Counted from the stretch's first letter, positions 28,734 through 40,930 are shown. The stretch is DNA of 57,557 bases from Candidatus Villigracilis saccharophilus (GCA_016709305.1 JADJNA010000050.1:1-57557), one strand, 5' to 3'. Numbers and translations are program-made. The notes: generated from the letters alone by a model not told the origin.

Positions 28734-29753
28734 ATGTCCACTACTCTCGCAATTGAAACAAAGAACCTGGGCCGCATTTATAAACTAAGGGGCAGTAAAA
28801 AAGAGACCCGCAAGGAACTTGTCGCGTTACAGGATGTCAGCTTGACCGTGCAGCGCGGAGAATTGTTCGGACTCCTGGGTCCGAACGGCGCCGGTAAAAC
28901 GACTCTGATCAAAGTGTTGACCACGCTTCTTTCCCCCACTTCGGGCTGGGCGCGTGTTGCAGGGGCGGATGTCCAGCGTGAACCCGACCTCGTCCGCCCG
29001 CGCATTAATATGGTCTCAGGCGGCGAGTCTTCGGGGTATGGCCTCTTGACCGTGCGCGAGAACCTGTGGATGTTCTCGCAGTTCTATGGCGTTCCATCGC
29101 AGGAGGCCAATGAGCGCATTGAAGCCTTGCTTGAAATGGTCGGCATGAAAGATCGTATGCATACAAAATCATCGGACCTTTCCACAGGCTTGCGTCAGAA
29201 GATGAATATCGTGCGTGGATTTTTGACCGACCCCGAAGTGCTATTTCTCGATGAGCCGACCCTCGGCCTGGATGTTGGCGCGTCGCGCGATGTGCGAAGG
29301 TTCATCATTGACTGGTTGAAAACGGATAAGGAGCGCACGCTCTTGCTTACGACCCATTATATGGTGGAGGCGGATGAACTTTGTGACCGCGTCGCCATCA
29401 TCAACAAGGGACGCGTGCTGGCTTGTGATACGCCGTCGGCATTGAAACAGCGCCTGCAAAAGGATGTCATGTTCGAGGTTGAGACCAGTCCGCTCAACGG
29501 GCTGACACCGCAAATGATGGAGGAACAACCCGAAGTTAAGAAAGCCGCGCTGACCGAGATAGAAGGCGGCGCGCGCTTGAAATTATCCCTCGTGGAAGAA
29601 TCCGCGCTGGCGCGAGTCTTCAGTCTGTTCGCGCAAAAGGATATCAAGGTGATGAACCTCAATAAACGTCAGCCGACCCTCGAAGATGTATTTGTAGAAT
29701 TGGTTGGGCGCAGCATGGCGGAGGAGGAGTCGAATGAACAATCAGCAGGCTAG
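28734..29753 (+). CDS. ABC exporter ATP-binding subunit (DrrA-like)
   Basis: A 339-residue ATPase. Walker A is GLLGPNGAGKTTLIKVL, the signature is a slightly changed LSTGLRQKMNI, Walker B is EVLFLDEPTLGLDVG and the switch histidine is in LLTTHYMVEADEL. A C-terminal extension of about 100 residues (PTLEDVFVELVGRSM) is typical of the DrrA/CcmA-type drug or polysaccharide exporters. ATG at 28734 has AAGGAGA upstream; an earlier in-frame start would add 20 residues before the domain. It overlaps the next gene by 20 bases. The cargo is unknown. Confidence 0.93.
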   Translation: MSTTLAIETKNLGRIYKLRGSKKETRKELVALQDVSLTVQRGELFGLLGPNGAGKTTLIKVLTTLLSPTSGWARVAGADVQREPDLVRPRINMVSGGESSGYGLLTVRENLWMFSQFYGVPSQEANERIEALLEMVGMKDRMHTKSSDLSTGLRQKMNIVRGFLTDPEVLFLDEPTLGLDVGASRDVRRFIIDWLKTDKERTLLLTTHYMVEADELCDRVAIINKGRVLACDTPSALKQRLQKDVMFEVETSPLNGLTPQMMEEQPEVKKAALTEIEGGARLKLSLVEESALARVFSLFAQKDIKVMNLNKRQPTLEDVFVELVGRSMAEEESNEQSAG

Positions 29754-30603
29754 GGACAGGGCATTGAACCGCCCCTACTCGCGCAAGGATACAGGCTGGC
29801 GGCTGTTCCTCAAGACCATCATCGCCCGCGCCTACCCGCGCATTATTGGGCAGCAGCGTGAGATCTCGTGGGTGGTGTTCGATGTGATCATGCCGATGCT
29901 GGCGGTGATCTCCTACGTGCTGGTCTACCGTGCCTTGAAAGCGCCCGAGGAATACATCGGTTTTGTGGTGATGGGCGGCGCGATGACCGCGTTCTGGATG
30001 AATGTATTGTGGAGTATGTCCAGCCAGCTGTATTGGGAGAAGGAACAGGGAAATCTGGCATTGTATATCATGGCTCCGAATTCGATGATGGCGATCCTGC
30101 TTGGTATGGCGCTGGGCGGGATGCTGGCTACTGCCATGCGCGCTGTGGCTGTCATCCTGCTCGGTTCGTTGATGTTTGGCGTGACCTATGAAGTCTCCAG
30201 CTTTTTGCAGCTGCTGGCTGTCTTCATGCTGGCGATGATCGCCCTGTATGGGATGGGGATGATGATGGCTTCGGCGTTCCTTCTTTTCGGACGCGAAGCC
30301 TGGCATATGGCGAATCTGGCGCAGGAGCCGATCTTCCTTGCTTCGGGTTTTTATTTTCCGATCAAGTCCCTGCCTTTTTGGGTGGCGGCCGGGGCTTCGA
30401 TCATCCCGCTCACGCTCGGCATGGATGCGATGCGTCAGTTGGTTTTCCCCTCGGGGTTTAGTTTTGGATTCATTAGCGTGAGCCTGGAGATCATTCTTCT
30501 CGCGGGCATGTCTGTGCTCTTTGTCGCTGCGGCCAAGGTTCTGCTGGCTTATGTGGAGAAGATCGCGGTAAGGGAGGGAAGAATTACGGAGAGTCGGAGA
30601 TAG
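29734..30603 (+). CDS. ABC-2 type exporter permease, first copy
   Basis: A 289-residue membrane protein with about six helices and the ABC-2 architecture (FDVIMPMLAVISYVLVY, GMALGGMLATAMRAVAVILL, ASGFYFPIKSLPFWV, TLGMDAMRQLVFP). The start at 29734 has GGAGGAG nine bases upstream and lies inside the end of the ATPase gene, so the two are coupled. It pairs with the other permease at 30695 to form the membrane half of the exporter. Confidence 0.9.
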   Translation: MNNQQARDRALNRPYSRKDTGWRLFLKTIIARAYPRIIGQQREISWVVFDVIMPMLAVISYVLVYRALKAPEEYIGFVVMGGAMTAFWMNVLWSMSSQLYWEKEQGNLALYIMAPNSMMAILLGMALGGMLATAMRAVAVILLGSLMFGVTYEVSSFLQLLAVFMLAMIALYGMGMMMASAFLLFGREAWHMANLAQEPIFLASGFYFPIKSLPFWVAAGASIIPLTLGMDAMRQLVFPSGFSFGFISVSLEIILLAGMSVLFVAAAKVLLAYVEKIAVREGRITESRR

Positions 30604-30608
30604 TTCTT

Positions 30609-30672
30609 AACCACAAAGGGTCACGCAGGAGCAAAGGTTTGAGTGGTTTTCCTTTGTGACTCTTTGTGTCAT
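30609..30672 (+). repeat. inverted repeat between the two ABC permease genes
   Basis: CACAAAGGGTCAC and GTGACTCTTTGTG can pair over 13 bases with one mismatch around a loop of about 35 bases. It occupies nearly all of the gap between the two permease genes. It looks like a small mobile or palindromic element; whether other copies exist cannot be told here. Confidence 0.5.
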
Positions 30673-30694
30673 TCGTGTTGAGAAAGGAAAGATT

Positions 30695-31549
30695 ATGCAA
30701 ACATCAACTTCATGGCGTTCGTTCCGCATGGCTGCCTGGCTGGGATGGTTGATCGAGTCCAATTGGACCGACCCCTTCCTTTTTGCCGTGTACTCCATCG
30801 TCAAGCCGCTTTCCGGCGCGGCGATTCTGGTCATCATGTACGGCATCATCACGCAGGGAAATTTTGACAGTGCGCTGTTTCCATACATTTATCTGGGAAA
30901 CGCTTTCTATATTTATGTCGGTGCGGTAATGACAGGCGTCTCGTGGGCGGTGGTGGACGACCGCGAGCATTACAAGACGCTCAAGTATATGTATATCGCT
31001 CCCATTTACATCCCTGTTTACCTGTTGGGGCGCGGCGTGGCGCGTTTTATCACTGGTTCGATCGCGGTGTTCATTACCATCGCGGCAGGTGTGTTGTTCC
31101 TGAAGGTCCCGCTGCGCCTGGTTGAAATTGACTGGCTTCTTTTCCTTGTGACGCTGATCCTGGGTGTGGTGATGCTGGCGTTACTTGGATTATTGCTGGC
31201 GGGGCTGACTCTCACACTCGCCAGGCACGAAGGCTTCATCGGTGAAGCGACCGCGGGTGTGCTCTATATTTTCAGCGGCGCGGTCTTTCCTTTGGATGTG
31301 CTGCCTGAATGGCTGCGTCCGATCGGATTTTTTATGCCGACCACATATTGGTTGGAGCTTTTGCGGCGGTCACTGGTTGGGAATGTCGCACAGGCTTTCC
31401 CCACCCTGGCGAATTTCACCAATCTGGAGATCCTGGGGATACTGCTTGGATTAAGCGTCTTCTTTGGGGTGATCAGTGTGCGGGTTTTTCGATATTGCGA
31501 CGGCCTTGCGCGTGAACGGGGATTGATCGACCGCACGACAAATTATTAA
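30695..31549 (+). CDS. ABC-2 type exporter permease, second copy
   Basis: A 284-residue membrane protein of the same type as the first permease but with little sequence identity. Segments include NWTDPFLFAVYSIVKPLSGA, IYLGNAFYIYVGAVM, LTLARHEGFIGEATAGVLYI and PTTYWLELLRRSLVGNVAQA. ATG at 30695 has GAAAGGAAAG upstream. The two unlike permeases suggest a heterodimeric channel fed by the single ATPase at 28734. Confidence 0.9.
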   Translation: MQTSTSWRSFRMAAWLGWLIESNWTDPFLFAVYSIVKPLSGAAILVIMYGIITQGNFDSALFPYIYLGNAFYIYVGAVMTGVSWAVVDDREHYKTLKYMYIAPIYIPVYLLGRGVARFITGSIAVFITIAAGVLFLKVPLRLVEIDWLLFLVTLILGVVMLALLGLLLAGLTLTLARHEGFIGEATAGVLYIFSGAVFPLDVLPEWLRPIGFFMPTTYWLELLRRSLVGNVAQAFPTLANFTNLEILGILLGLSVFFGVISVRVFRYCDGLARERGLIDRTTNY

Positions 31550-31563
31550 GAATAAAACCATGG

Positions 31564-31609
31564 ATAAACAAAACGTCCGAGTTTCAAGTCTCGGACGTTT
31601 TGTTTATTT
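31564..31609. terminator. strong bidirectional terminator
   Basis: AAACAAAACGTCCGAG pairs perfectly over 16 bases with CTCGGACGTTTTGTTT around an 8-base loop. It has T-rich flanks on both strands and lies between the convergent exporter operon and the hybrid kinase gene. Confidence 0.9.
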
Positions 31610-31674
31610 ACCGTACGGTCGCCGGGAAAATATTTTTATCCATGCGCGCCCGGGGTTTGATCCATTTCAGCGCG

Positions 31675-34600
31675 CTACTGTTTGTTTTGAGAAAGCGGCT
31701 TTAGGAACCTTTCGATCAGTTGAGAGACCTCTTTTAGTTTGAAGGGTTTGCTTATATATTCGTTCATGCCGGCTGCCAGGCAGCGCTCGCGGTCGCCGGA
31801 CATGGCAAAGGCGGTAACCGCGATGATCGGGACAGAGGCAAACCGCGGATTGGCGCGCAGGCGGCGGGTTGCTTCCATTCCGTCCATTTCCGGCATTTGT
31901 ACATCCATCAATATAAGGTCGGGTGAAACCTCCTCCGCTTTTTTCAGCGCTTCACCGCCGTGGCGGGCTTCAAATACCTGATGTCCGCAGTTCTCCAGAT
32001 AATCTTTGGTGATCATGATGTTGGATTCATTGTCTTCGACGAGCAGGATCTTCGCGTGGATCGTTGGAACCGGTTTCTCCTGCCCCGCGTATTCTGCCTG
32101 GTCGTCTTGCAGACTGCGCTCCTCTTCCCGTTTTGGATGCCATGGCAGTGAAAAACTAAAACAGCTGCCCGCGCCCGCTTTACTTTGCACATCCATGCTC
32201 CCGCCATGCATGCTGACCATTTTCTTGACCAGCACCAACCCCAATCCTGAGCCTTCGTATTGACGGGATAAGCTGCTGTCCACTTGAACAAAGGGCTGGA
32301 ATAATTTTTTCAAGTCTTCAGGATCAATGCCGATGCCTGTATCTGTGACTGAAAAACGCATCAGACCTGTGCTGGCGTCCGCATGCACTTCGAGTTTTAC
32401 CTGCCCCTGTTGCGGGGTGAATTTTACAGCGTTATTCAGCAGGTTGACCAGGATCTGTTTCAGGCGCATCGGATCCACGAAGATTGTGGATGCTGCCGCG
32501 GGAGGTTCATATTCCACGGCGATGGATTTTTTTTCAGCCAGCTGCTTGATAAATATCAGGCTCGACTGACAGATCTCATTCACATCAAAATGCGTGGGGC
32601 GGAGCTCGAAGTTGCCGAATTCAATTCTGGATACATCCAAAATATCGTTGATCAAACCCAGCAGATGCTCTCCGCTGGTTCGGATCGTCTGCACGGCCTG
32701 TTTTTGTCTTTCACTCAGCGGGCCGCGCACTCCTTCCAAAAGCGTTTCAGAAAAACCTAGAATCCCGTTCAGCGGCGTGCGCAGTTCATGGCTCATGTTC
32801 GCGAGGAATTCATCCTTTAGTTTGGATGCTTTCTCCAGCGCAATATTGGCGGCCTGCAGTTCCAGTTCCGCCTCTTTGCGTTTGGTGATATCAAAAAGGG
32901 AGGAACGGCTCATGACGAAATTGCCGCTTTCATCATAGACGGCGGTGGCGTTCACCAGGATCGGCAGGATGCTGCCATCCTTTCGGACGACATTGAATTC
33001 CAGGTCTTTGATCCAACCCTGTTTTAAAAATATGGGGAATTGTTCCATAAATATTTTTTTACTCTGCGGGGTGAATAGTTCCGCAAAGGATTTGACGCCG
33101 ACGAGTTCTTCGCGCGTGTAACCCAGCCATTCCAGTTCAGTTTGATTGATCTGGACGATCATGCCCCGAGCGTTGAGTGAGTGATATCCTGCGGGGGCGT
33201 TATTGTACAAGTCATGAACTTCGGCTGTGCGTTCCTGCACCCGTTTTTCCAGCTCATCGGCATATCGGCGGACTTCCTCCTCCGCTTGTTTGCGCTTGGT
33301 TATATCGATGAATGTCACGATGACCTGCCTGGTTTGACCAGTCCGATCTGAAATTTGATGAACATTACATTGTACCCAGGTGGTGGTCTCAAAGTCTGGA
33401 TGGACGATACCCAGGATAATATTTGTGATTGGACTTCTTGAGGTGAAGACCCTGATAGACTGGATATTTTCCAGGGGTGGTTCGATTCGATCCTCACCTA
33501 TAAAATGCCAGGTCGCTGGATCGACGCAGTCTTTCCCTGCATTTGGTCTGGTGAGCCGGGAGCGAATTGCGAAGGGCCGTGCGATTGAAAAAGAGAATCT
33601 TCGTGTCAGAGGCATGCGCGACGATACCCACCTGCATATTTTCAACCAGGGCGCGGTATTTAAATTCACTATCCTGTAGCAGTGCTTCGGCCTGTTTGCG
33701 CTCGGTGATGTCCACGATATTCCCGATGATGGCCGGCTTGACCTTCAAGGTCAACCCGCGCCCCCAGAACCTCGATATATTTGATCTCTCCATCTTTGCA
33801 TAGACCGCGGAATTCGTAGCGGAGCGATTGGACCTCGCCTGCCATTCGGCGGCGGATGTTTTCTGAGATGCCCGCCAGTGAATTTTCGCTAATGGCGCGG
33901 AAACGCAGCTCGCTGACCTGACGCGCTTCTTCTGCCTGTTTGCGCTCGGTAATATCCTGAACCGTGCCGATACTTTTGATCGGTTTACCGGCTTCGTCAA
34001 ACTTTGTCTTGCCATCGGCGATTACATGATGGATCGAACCGTCTTTGTGAACGACGCGGTACTCCAGGGTGGGGGAACTGCCATCTTCCAAATTGGCATT
34101 AATGCTGTTGGTGATTTTTTCAACATCATCCGGACCATGTCCAGGGTTCAGGAAGGAACCCTGGCTTTCGGGGCATCAAGGCTTCAGGTTCGACATCAAA
34201 GACTCGGTACATTTCCTTTGACCAAGTCACTGTATTGGCGAGCATGATAGGTTCCATCCTGCTGCGCGAATATGGAAGATCAGATCGGGTACATTGGCGG
34301 AAAGCTTTCTAAACTGAATATCTTCTTCGCGAATCTTTTCCTCTGCCAGTTTGCGCTCGGTGATATCGTAATTCAGGCCCACCATGCGAACTGCCTTGCC
34401 ATTTGGATCCCGAAATACCTGTCCATCAGCCTTCAACCAATGCACGGACCCATCGAGCCACACCACCCGAAATTCGGTGTCGTATTCAATTTCGCCGCGT
34501 ACAGCCTGTCGGGAGACCTCATCACTGTATTCACGGTCATCTGGATGAATTCCGTTTAGCCAGGCTTCGTAAGCATGCAGGGATTGCTCCAGATTGATGC

Positions 34601-36422
34601 CGTATAAATTGAACATCTGATCGTCCCACTCCAGTCTATCATTCTGAATATCCCAATCCCAAATGCCGATGTGAGCGTAACGGGTTGCAAGGTTGAGGCG
34701 CTCGGTTTGGGTTTGGAACGCTGCCTCCGTCTGCTTGCGCTCGGTGACATCCTGGGTCAGCCCGGCAATTAAGGTCACTTGATCATTTGAATCTTTGATC
34801 GGTACGAATGAAGATTGGAAGATGGAACCGTTGGCGGATGTGTATTCAAATTCGGAAGACTGCCCCTGGACCGCGAGTTCCAGTAAATTCCCTATGCGCG
34901 ACCTGTCTGCTTCTGAAACCGCGTCGAGATAAGGCATGAAGCGAATTTCACTTTCATCCTCGACACACATCATTTTCAATCCGCTCGGATTCATGGATAA
35001 CAGACGGCCTTCAAGATCGATCTCATGGATGCAGTACGGGGAATTTTCCACCAGGGTTCGATAGCGTACTTCGCTCTTTCGCAGCGCTGCTTCCGCCTGC
35101 TTGCGCTCGGTGATGTCAGTGGTGACCAGGAATACCCCCAGGTTTTCGCCATTGTCAGTGCGGACTGGCGAGAGACGATATTCATACCAGTGCTGTATCC
35201 CGCCCGGATTGAAAGATCGTTCGAATTGGAGCGATTCACCGGCCAGCACCTTCTCGAAAGTCTGATCAAACCAGGGTCGTTCTTTAGGCTGCACGATGTC
35301 GTAGATCGAGCCGCCAGGCTGGATGGGGCGTCCGAAAATTGCCTGTTCCTGCTCAAGTGCGACATGGTTCATCTTTCGCACCTGCCGATCCGGATCGATC
35401 AGCATAAAGGATTGCGTGCTATTCTCCCAAATGGCGCGCAGATTGGTTTCACTTTCCCGCAGTGCAAGCTCAGCCATTTTTTGTTCGGTCATGTCAATGA
35501 AAACAGTTGCGAATTTGTTGTTGAGCGGTTGGGAAGTGGAAATATGCCTCCACTGATTGATTTCCGGCACATAATATTCAGTTCTTATCGATTGGCTGGT
35601 GCCCAGATTTTTCTTCCAAAAATCATGAATGAACTCGGAGCTCATTTGGTAGATATCGGTCGCTGTTCTCCCAACCACCTGCTCGCGGGTCAGCATTGCG
35701 ATGCGTTCAAAGGCTGGGTTAACCTCCAGGATGCGATAGTCCATGATCTCGCCCGCTTCGTCAAAAATAAATTCATTGAGCGCCATGCCTTCTTCCATGA
35801 CCTTAAACACATCCTGCAGCTTTTGTTCACTTTCACGGAGCAGGTCTTCAGCCCGTTTGCGTTCTGTGATGTCTCGGATGATCATGCTTGTCCTGAGATT
35901 TCCGTCCTTATCCTTGAAAACGGATGAGGAAACATCAACAGGGAATTTTTCACCGTTCTTGCGAATGAAGGTCAACTCGCCTTTAAATTTCCCCGTTCGC
36001 TTGCGTTCCTCAAGTGCCAACGCAAGCCTTGGGTCGGTTGCATCCACGATTCCACTGCGACCGATCCGCTTGATCTCTTCTTCCGTCTGATCGAACATGT
36101 GGCAGCCGGCGGGGTTAACGGCAAGGATTTCACCGCTGGGCAAGGTGAGCATGACAGCGTCGAGGGATGAATTAAAGATCGCGCGGTAGCGTTCCTGGCT
36201 GGTTGCCAGTGACTTGATATCGATCTTCAACATGAAGTAGATCAGGCCGGCGCTGATCAGCACGAATAACCAGCCTTTGGCGGTTTGTATCCATAGGTGC
36301 ACGGGCGAACCTGGCGCGGTAAATAATTCCAATGCCGTGTCTGAAAGCAATATCCATAGAAACCCGAACAACACATATCTGAGCGCGGTGCGCAGGGGGG
36401 TAAAATTTTTTTCAATGGTCAT
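31675..36422 (-). CDS. giant hybrid sensor histidine kinase with about nine PAS domains, frameshifted
   Basis: One gene of about 1580 codons broken by at least three indels between about 33500 and 34250. Two membrane helices (VLFGFLWILLSDTALELF; GWLFVLISAGLIYFML) are followed by a series of PAS/PAC domains; I count nine D-[IMV]-T-[EK] linkers (DITERKRAE, DMTEQKMAE and so on). Then come the HisKA dimer domain with phospho-histidine in FLANMSHELRTPLNG, an ATPase domain (DTGIGIDPEDLKKLFQPF, GSGLGLVLVKKM) and a C-terminal REC domain with acceptor Asp in LILMDVQMPEMDG and K in ISKPF. The protein should pass phosphate from His to its own Asp and then to a partner. A lone regulator or HPt partner is not next to it. 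The ligands of the PAS domains are unknown. Confidence 0.88.
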
Positions 36423-36537
36423 GGGCTTATTCCGTGGTTAAGGGTGATGGACATTGCGGGCAGGCGGGCTGAAAATGTGATCCATAGCGAGTATAGCATC
36501 AATGAAATTGGAGTCGGCAATTCTCTACTTTACATAT

Positions 36538-36576
36538 GTCGTTGCGCTTACGCGGCCAGCGGCAGCTCGCAACGAC
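36538..36576. repeat. REP-like palindrome between sensor genes
   Basis: GTCGTTGCG pairs with CGCAACGAC across 21 bases. It lies in the 253-base gap between the GGDEF gene end and the hybrid kinase start, which otherwise holds no gene. The sequence type resembles the other GTCATTGCG-style palindrome at 54696. Confidence 0.5.
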
Positions 36577-36675
36577 TTCGATTCATAAAGAGAACAGCCC
36601 GAATGTTTCAGCCGCGCGCTCGAAATACTCGCAATAAACCTTCGGGACGGTGTGTATATGCAGACGGAGGTCTCT

Positions 36676-39600
36676 TCATAAAGAACGGTCTTTATTTTTT
36701 CTCAGCGCATCACTTTTGCCGATCTCGGTGCGGTTGCGTCCTTTTTGCTTGGCGTCGTACATCGCTTGGTCGGCGCGGCGAAATGCATCTTCCACGGTCT
36801 CTGCCGGCGAGATCTCGACGATACCGATGCTGAGCGTTACACAGACGTCTCCCTTGGGTGTCGGCAATGCAATCGCAGCCACACCTTCGCGGATGCGCTC
36901 GGCCAGCGCGTAGGCCTGCTCAGACCTTGTCATTGGCAGGATGATGATGAATTCCTCACCGCCATAGCGTCCGAGGATATCCGCAGTGCGCAGTTCCCTG
37001 CCGGCGATGCGCGTAACCTCCTGAAGCATCTGATCTCCGACCGCGTGGCCGAATGTATCGTTGACCTTTTTGAAGTGATCAACATCGAACATCAGCACTG
37101 TGAGCGGGCGCTGATAACGCGCGGCGACCTCGAACTCGTGCTCCGCGCTTTCCAGCAGGCAGCGGCGGTTGTTAATTCCAGTCAGCGGATCGATACGCGC
37201 CAGTTCCTGCTCGCGGACGAGCGAGGTCTGCAGGGCGAGATTCACCGCTTCGAGCAATTGTTCCGACCGTTTACGCTCCGTGATTTCCTGGTGGATGATG
37301 ACCGTGCCTGGGCGGGAATTATGCTGGGGCAGAATGGTGACCGTGAACCAGCGCTGCTGTGTCGGCGAATGACACGGGTATTCAGTAATGAACTGGTCGA
37401 GGGTCCCGGTCATGACCGCGCGAATGGCCTGTTCCACCTGACGGGAGATCGGATCGCCCTGACGGGTGGCTGCTTCGCAGGCGGTCAAATAATTGGCGCC
37501 AAGATAGTCTGCCGAGTCAGCGGAATCATTTTCGCGCGCAAATTTCCTCCAGGCTTCGTTGACCGCCACGATCACCCCGCGTTCATTCAGCACGGCAATG
37601 TGGGCTGTCAATGAGTTTAGTATGTCTTTGACGAAGAGTTCACTATCCCGCAGGGCGCTTTCAGCCTGAACCCGTTCCGTGACATCGATCGTGTAACCGG
37701 CCAATAAGGTTTTATTTCCCTGACTGATCGGGAATTTGATGGTGGTATATTGGCGGCCGTTTAGTTCCTCGTCCAGTTTAAGCACTTCTTCTTTTGAGAC
37801 AACCGACCAGTCGTCGGCGCTGATCTTTGCGGCGAACTCGGGCGGAAATAACTCCTCCATGCTCTTGCCGATCATATCCACGCCCGATATGCCGAGCATC
37901 TCCTGATAATTATCGCTGGCTTGCACGACGCGGCTCTCAGTGGGTGTTACCGTTTTTATGAAAGTATATACAGGCGAGTAACGCATAAAGAGCGAGAATA
38001 GCTCAATGTTTTCGCGCAAAGCCTCTTCCGCCCGCTTGCGCTGAACAATGTCCCATGCCAGGCTCGCCAATTGTTCAACAATGCGGACATCATTGTCATT
38101 AAAATCTGTTGGCTTATTCCCGACGCCCATGATCATGACGATGGAGTCGTTCCGCAGAACAGGTACGACCAGTTCGCGCTGGATGGGCGCGTGACCGGCC
38201 GGTAGTCCTTTACGATGCGTGAGGCTTGCGTAATCGTTGTGGATCACCGCTTCGCGCGTCGCGATGCAGTCCACCCAGACCCCGGCCTTGTCCACCGAAT
38301 AATGCTGTCCTTTGCCTTCGGCGCTGCACATATTCTTAAGGGTGTTGCTCGACCACATTTGCAGAAGCAATGTTTTTTGGTCTGCTTCGAGAAAGTGAGC
38401 GAATCCGATCTGGCTGCCTGTCAATGCTTCGGCTTTGTCGAGTGTCATCTGCATTATTTCATCCAGCGAATGGGAGTCTGCAGATTGACTGAGCAGCAGC
38501 CGGGTTTGCTGAATGGCTTCGATCTGTTTGCGCTCGGTGATATCTTCAATGGTCACAAAGACTTGATAGGGCTGGCTCTCATTTGGCTTAAACTGGGGAA
38601 TGGCATTTATGCTCATCCACACAAAATCACCCTGACGGTTTCTATAAACCCTGGCGATCGAGTTGCGAACAACCTTTCCTGTTATTAAGGCGCGCATTGA
38701 AGGATGATCTGCGGCTTTTAATTCCTCCCCGTTTTCTGCAAAGACTTTCCAATATGGATCATGAGATGTCTTGCCGAGGAATTCTTCCCGCTCCAGTCCA
38801 AACATTTCCAGCGCGGCATGATTAACATCTATCAACTGGCCGTCTGCCTGTTGGTAGAACACACCCTGGGTCATATTCTCGAACATGGTGCGGTATTGTT
38901 CCTCGCTGCGGCGCAATTCTTGCTCTGCCCGTTTACGCTCGGTAATATCGCGGAAGAAAACCAGGTCGGTGGCCTGACCCTGCCAGATGGTTTTTGTTCC
39001 GCTGATTTCTACTGGGAGGCTCGTGCCATCCTTGCGGCGGATAACCGTTTCATAAGTGGAGGGCAGCGGCTTGCCTGCCAGGCGGTCTGCCAGCCGCTGT
39101 TTCAAGAGTGGGTAGGCTGCCGGGTCTGCCAGGTCTTTTTGCGTGGTTTGTAATAGCTCATCGGGCGTGTACCCCAGGATCTTGGCGGCGTGCCCGTTTA
39201 CATAGATATGCCGTCCGCTTGCTGTGCCGATCAGAATGCCATCCGGCGTGCTCTCCGCCAGGTTTCTGAAATTCACCTCGCTCATCCTTAATTCTTCTTC
39301 CATACGCTGGCGTTCAGTTATATCCTCGATAAAGCCCTCGAAGGCTTTTGCCTGACCGTCCGCGCCGTAGAGCGTGCTTATATACAGACGGCCCGTGAAT
39401 GTGCTGCCATCTTTTCGACGATATAGATTTTCAAATGTGTTCAACTGCGGGTTTTCTTTCCGCAGACGTATGATCTCTGACCTGCGTTGAGGATCGGCAA
39501 ACAGTTCCAACGATATATCTTTAATATTTGCTAAAACGGCTTGCGGCGATTCGTAGCCGAACATTTTCGCGAAGGCGGGATTGACAATGATTACTTTTCC

Positions 39601-40607
39601 GTCCAGGGTCGATTGAAAGATCGCAAGTATTGCCTTGTCGAACAGTTCCCGGTATTTTCTTTCGCTATCACCTAATTTCTTTGCTCCCTGAATGTGTTCT
39701 GCGACCAGAACACATAAAAACAACCCTGAGAATGCGGCTGTAAAGAGAAATAGTTGTAGTGAAATTAGGTGTTGGGATATGGTCTGGTTTTCGATGGCGA
39801 AGATACCCTGGTCTTGCAAGGTATGCCCGATGGCAATGCCTGCGAACAGGATGAGCGTGCCGGTTGTACCGTGAACCTCGAATCTGAATGCCAGCCAGAT
39901 CAGGAATGGGAAGACCATATAATTCCGCAGCAGCGGGTTTTCAGCATCGGTAAAAGGTCCAAATAACAGCCAGGCAAAAGACAGGATTAAAGATAGAAGT
40001 AAAACACCTTCAAGGATACTGCGCGGGGCAACGGATCGAATATCAGTCGGACGGTTGACCATCGTGACAATAAAAGGCGTCAAAAGGACCATCCCTAGCC
40101 CGTCTGCTGTCCACCATAACTGCCATGTTTTTATGAAAGGGGCGCCAAAAGCCATTGCAGGGATCGCCGCGCCCAGCAAGGCGGTGATGCCATTAACACA
40201 AATAACTGCCGCGAATAATGTAAATACTTCGCGGAGTTTTGTGAAGCTGATTTTTGATTTACAAAAATAGGTGATGACCCATGCGCTGAGCAATGGTTCC
40301 AGGATATTCGCCAGTGCAAATCCAAAACTGACCGCAAGCGTGTTCCCGCTGCTCCAATTCCCCGCCGCATTGATGATAAAAAATACCGTCAGAATTCTGC
40401 TCCACTGGTTTTTGGGTGGAGCAATAATATTGCCAAGGCCAGTCCGCTTGCTGGCCAAACAGCGGCGATCCCTTCAGGCTGTGCTACAAACAAAAGCCCG
40501 ACACGTACTGAAACCCAATACGCGATTACGATCACAGCCCAACGGGCTGCCTGCGGCCAAAACCGTTCAGGTGGGTCTGTCCGCGACCTATTCCGGATTT
40601 GGTTCAT
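36676..40607 (-). CDS. MASE1-PAS-GAF diguanylate cyclase, one frameshift
   Basis: About 1310 residues. The N-terminus is a MASE1 membrane sensor of about eight helices (WAVIVIAYWVSVRVGLLFVA; PEGIAAVWPASGLALAILLL). One missing base in a run of five T at 40409-40413 (+ strand) splits it; adding one restores LLLHPKNQWSRILTVFF. Then three PAS domains, a GAF domain (ALTGSQIGFAHFLEADQKTL), two more PAS domains and a GGDEF domain (RIDPLTGINNRR ... GRYGGEEFIIILP) follow. The catalytic motif is GGEEF and an inhibitory site RxxD (RTAD) lies exactly five residues before it, so it should make cyclic di-GMP and be feedback-controlled. ATG at 40607 has GGAGAA upstream. Confidence 0.92.
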
Positions 40608-40649
40608 AATTTTCTCCAATAAGACTCTTCCTGATCGAATTTTGTCTTC

Positions 40650-40805
40650 TTAGAATGGGCGCTGCCGGGCTTGAGGTTGACCGGCTGGGATGAACTCCCC
40701 GCGTGTCATGTGATAAGAACCGGGAGGAAGTCTATCCTTATGTAGCATATCAAATAAAGTGCCGCCAAACAAGATAACAAAAATAACAATTTCGTCAGCA
40801 TTCAT
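40650..40805 (-). CDS. possible 51-residue membrane protein upstream of the diguanylate cyclase
   Basis: A short frame on the minus strand starts MNADEIVIFVILFGGTLFDM and continues with a charged tail (LHKDRLPPGSYHMTRGEF). One membrane helix is followed by a polar segment, and the coding look (balanced codons, P/G/R/K in the tail) is better than for a random frame. No strong Shine-Dalgarno is seen. It ends 42 bases before the MASE1-GGDEF start, so it could be co-transcribed. I do not recognise it. Confidence 0.45.
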   Translation of the reverse strand: MNADEIVIFVILFGGTLFDMLHKDRLPPGSYHMTRGEFIPAGQPQARQRPF

Positions 40806-40930
40806 AATGAAGCGGGGAGGGGTTCAGGGTTTAGCGCCAGCCTGAGCGCGTTGGAACGTGACTTTTGCCATTTCTCCAACTCTGTGAAAGAGAGTACAAT
40901 TTCCCCATATCCAAACAAGGAGACAAGCAT

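Noticed and set aside
29659..30306. A 215-codon minus-strand frame opposite the first ABC permease
   Set aside because: The product is unusually rich in H and Q, typical of the reverse of a membrane gene. The + strand frame has clear helices and a ribosome site.
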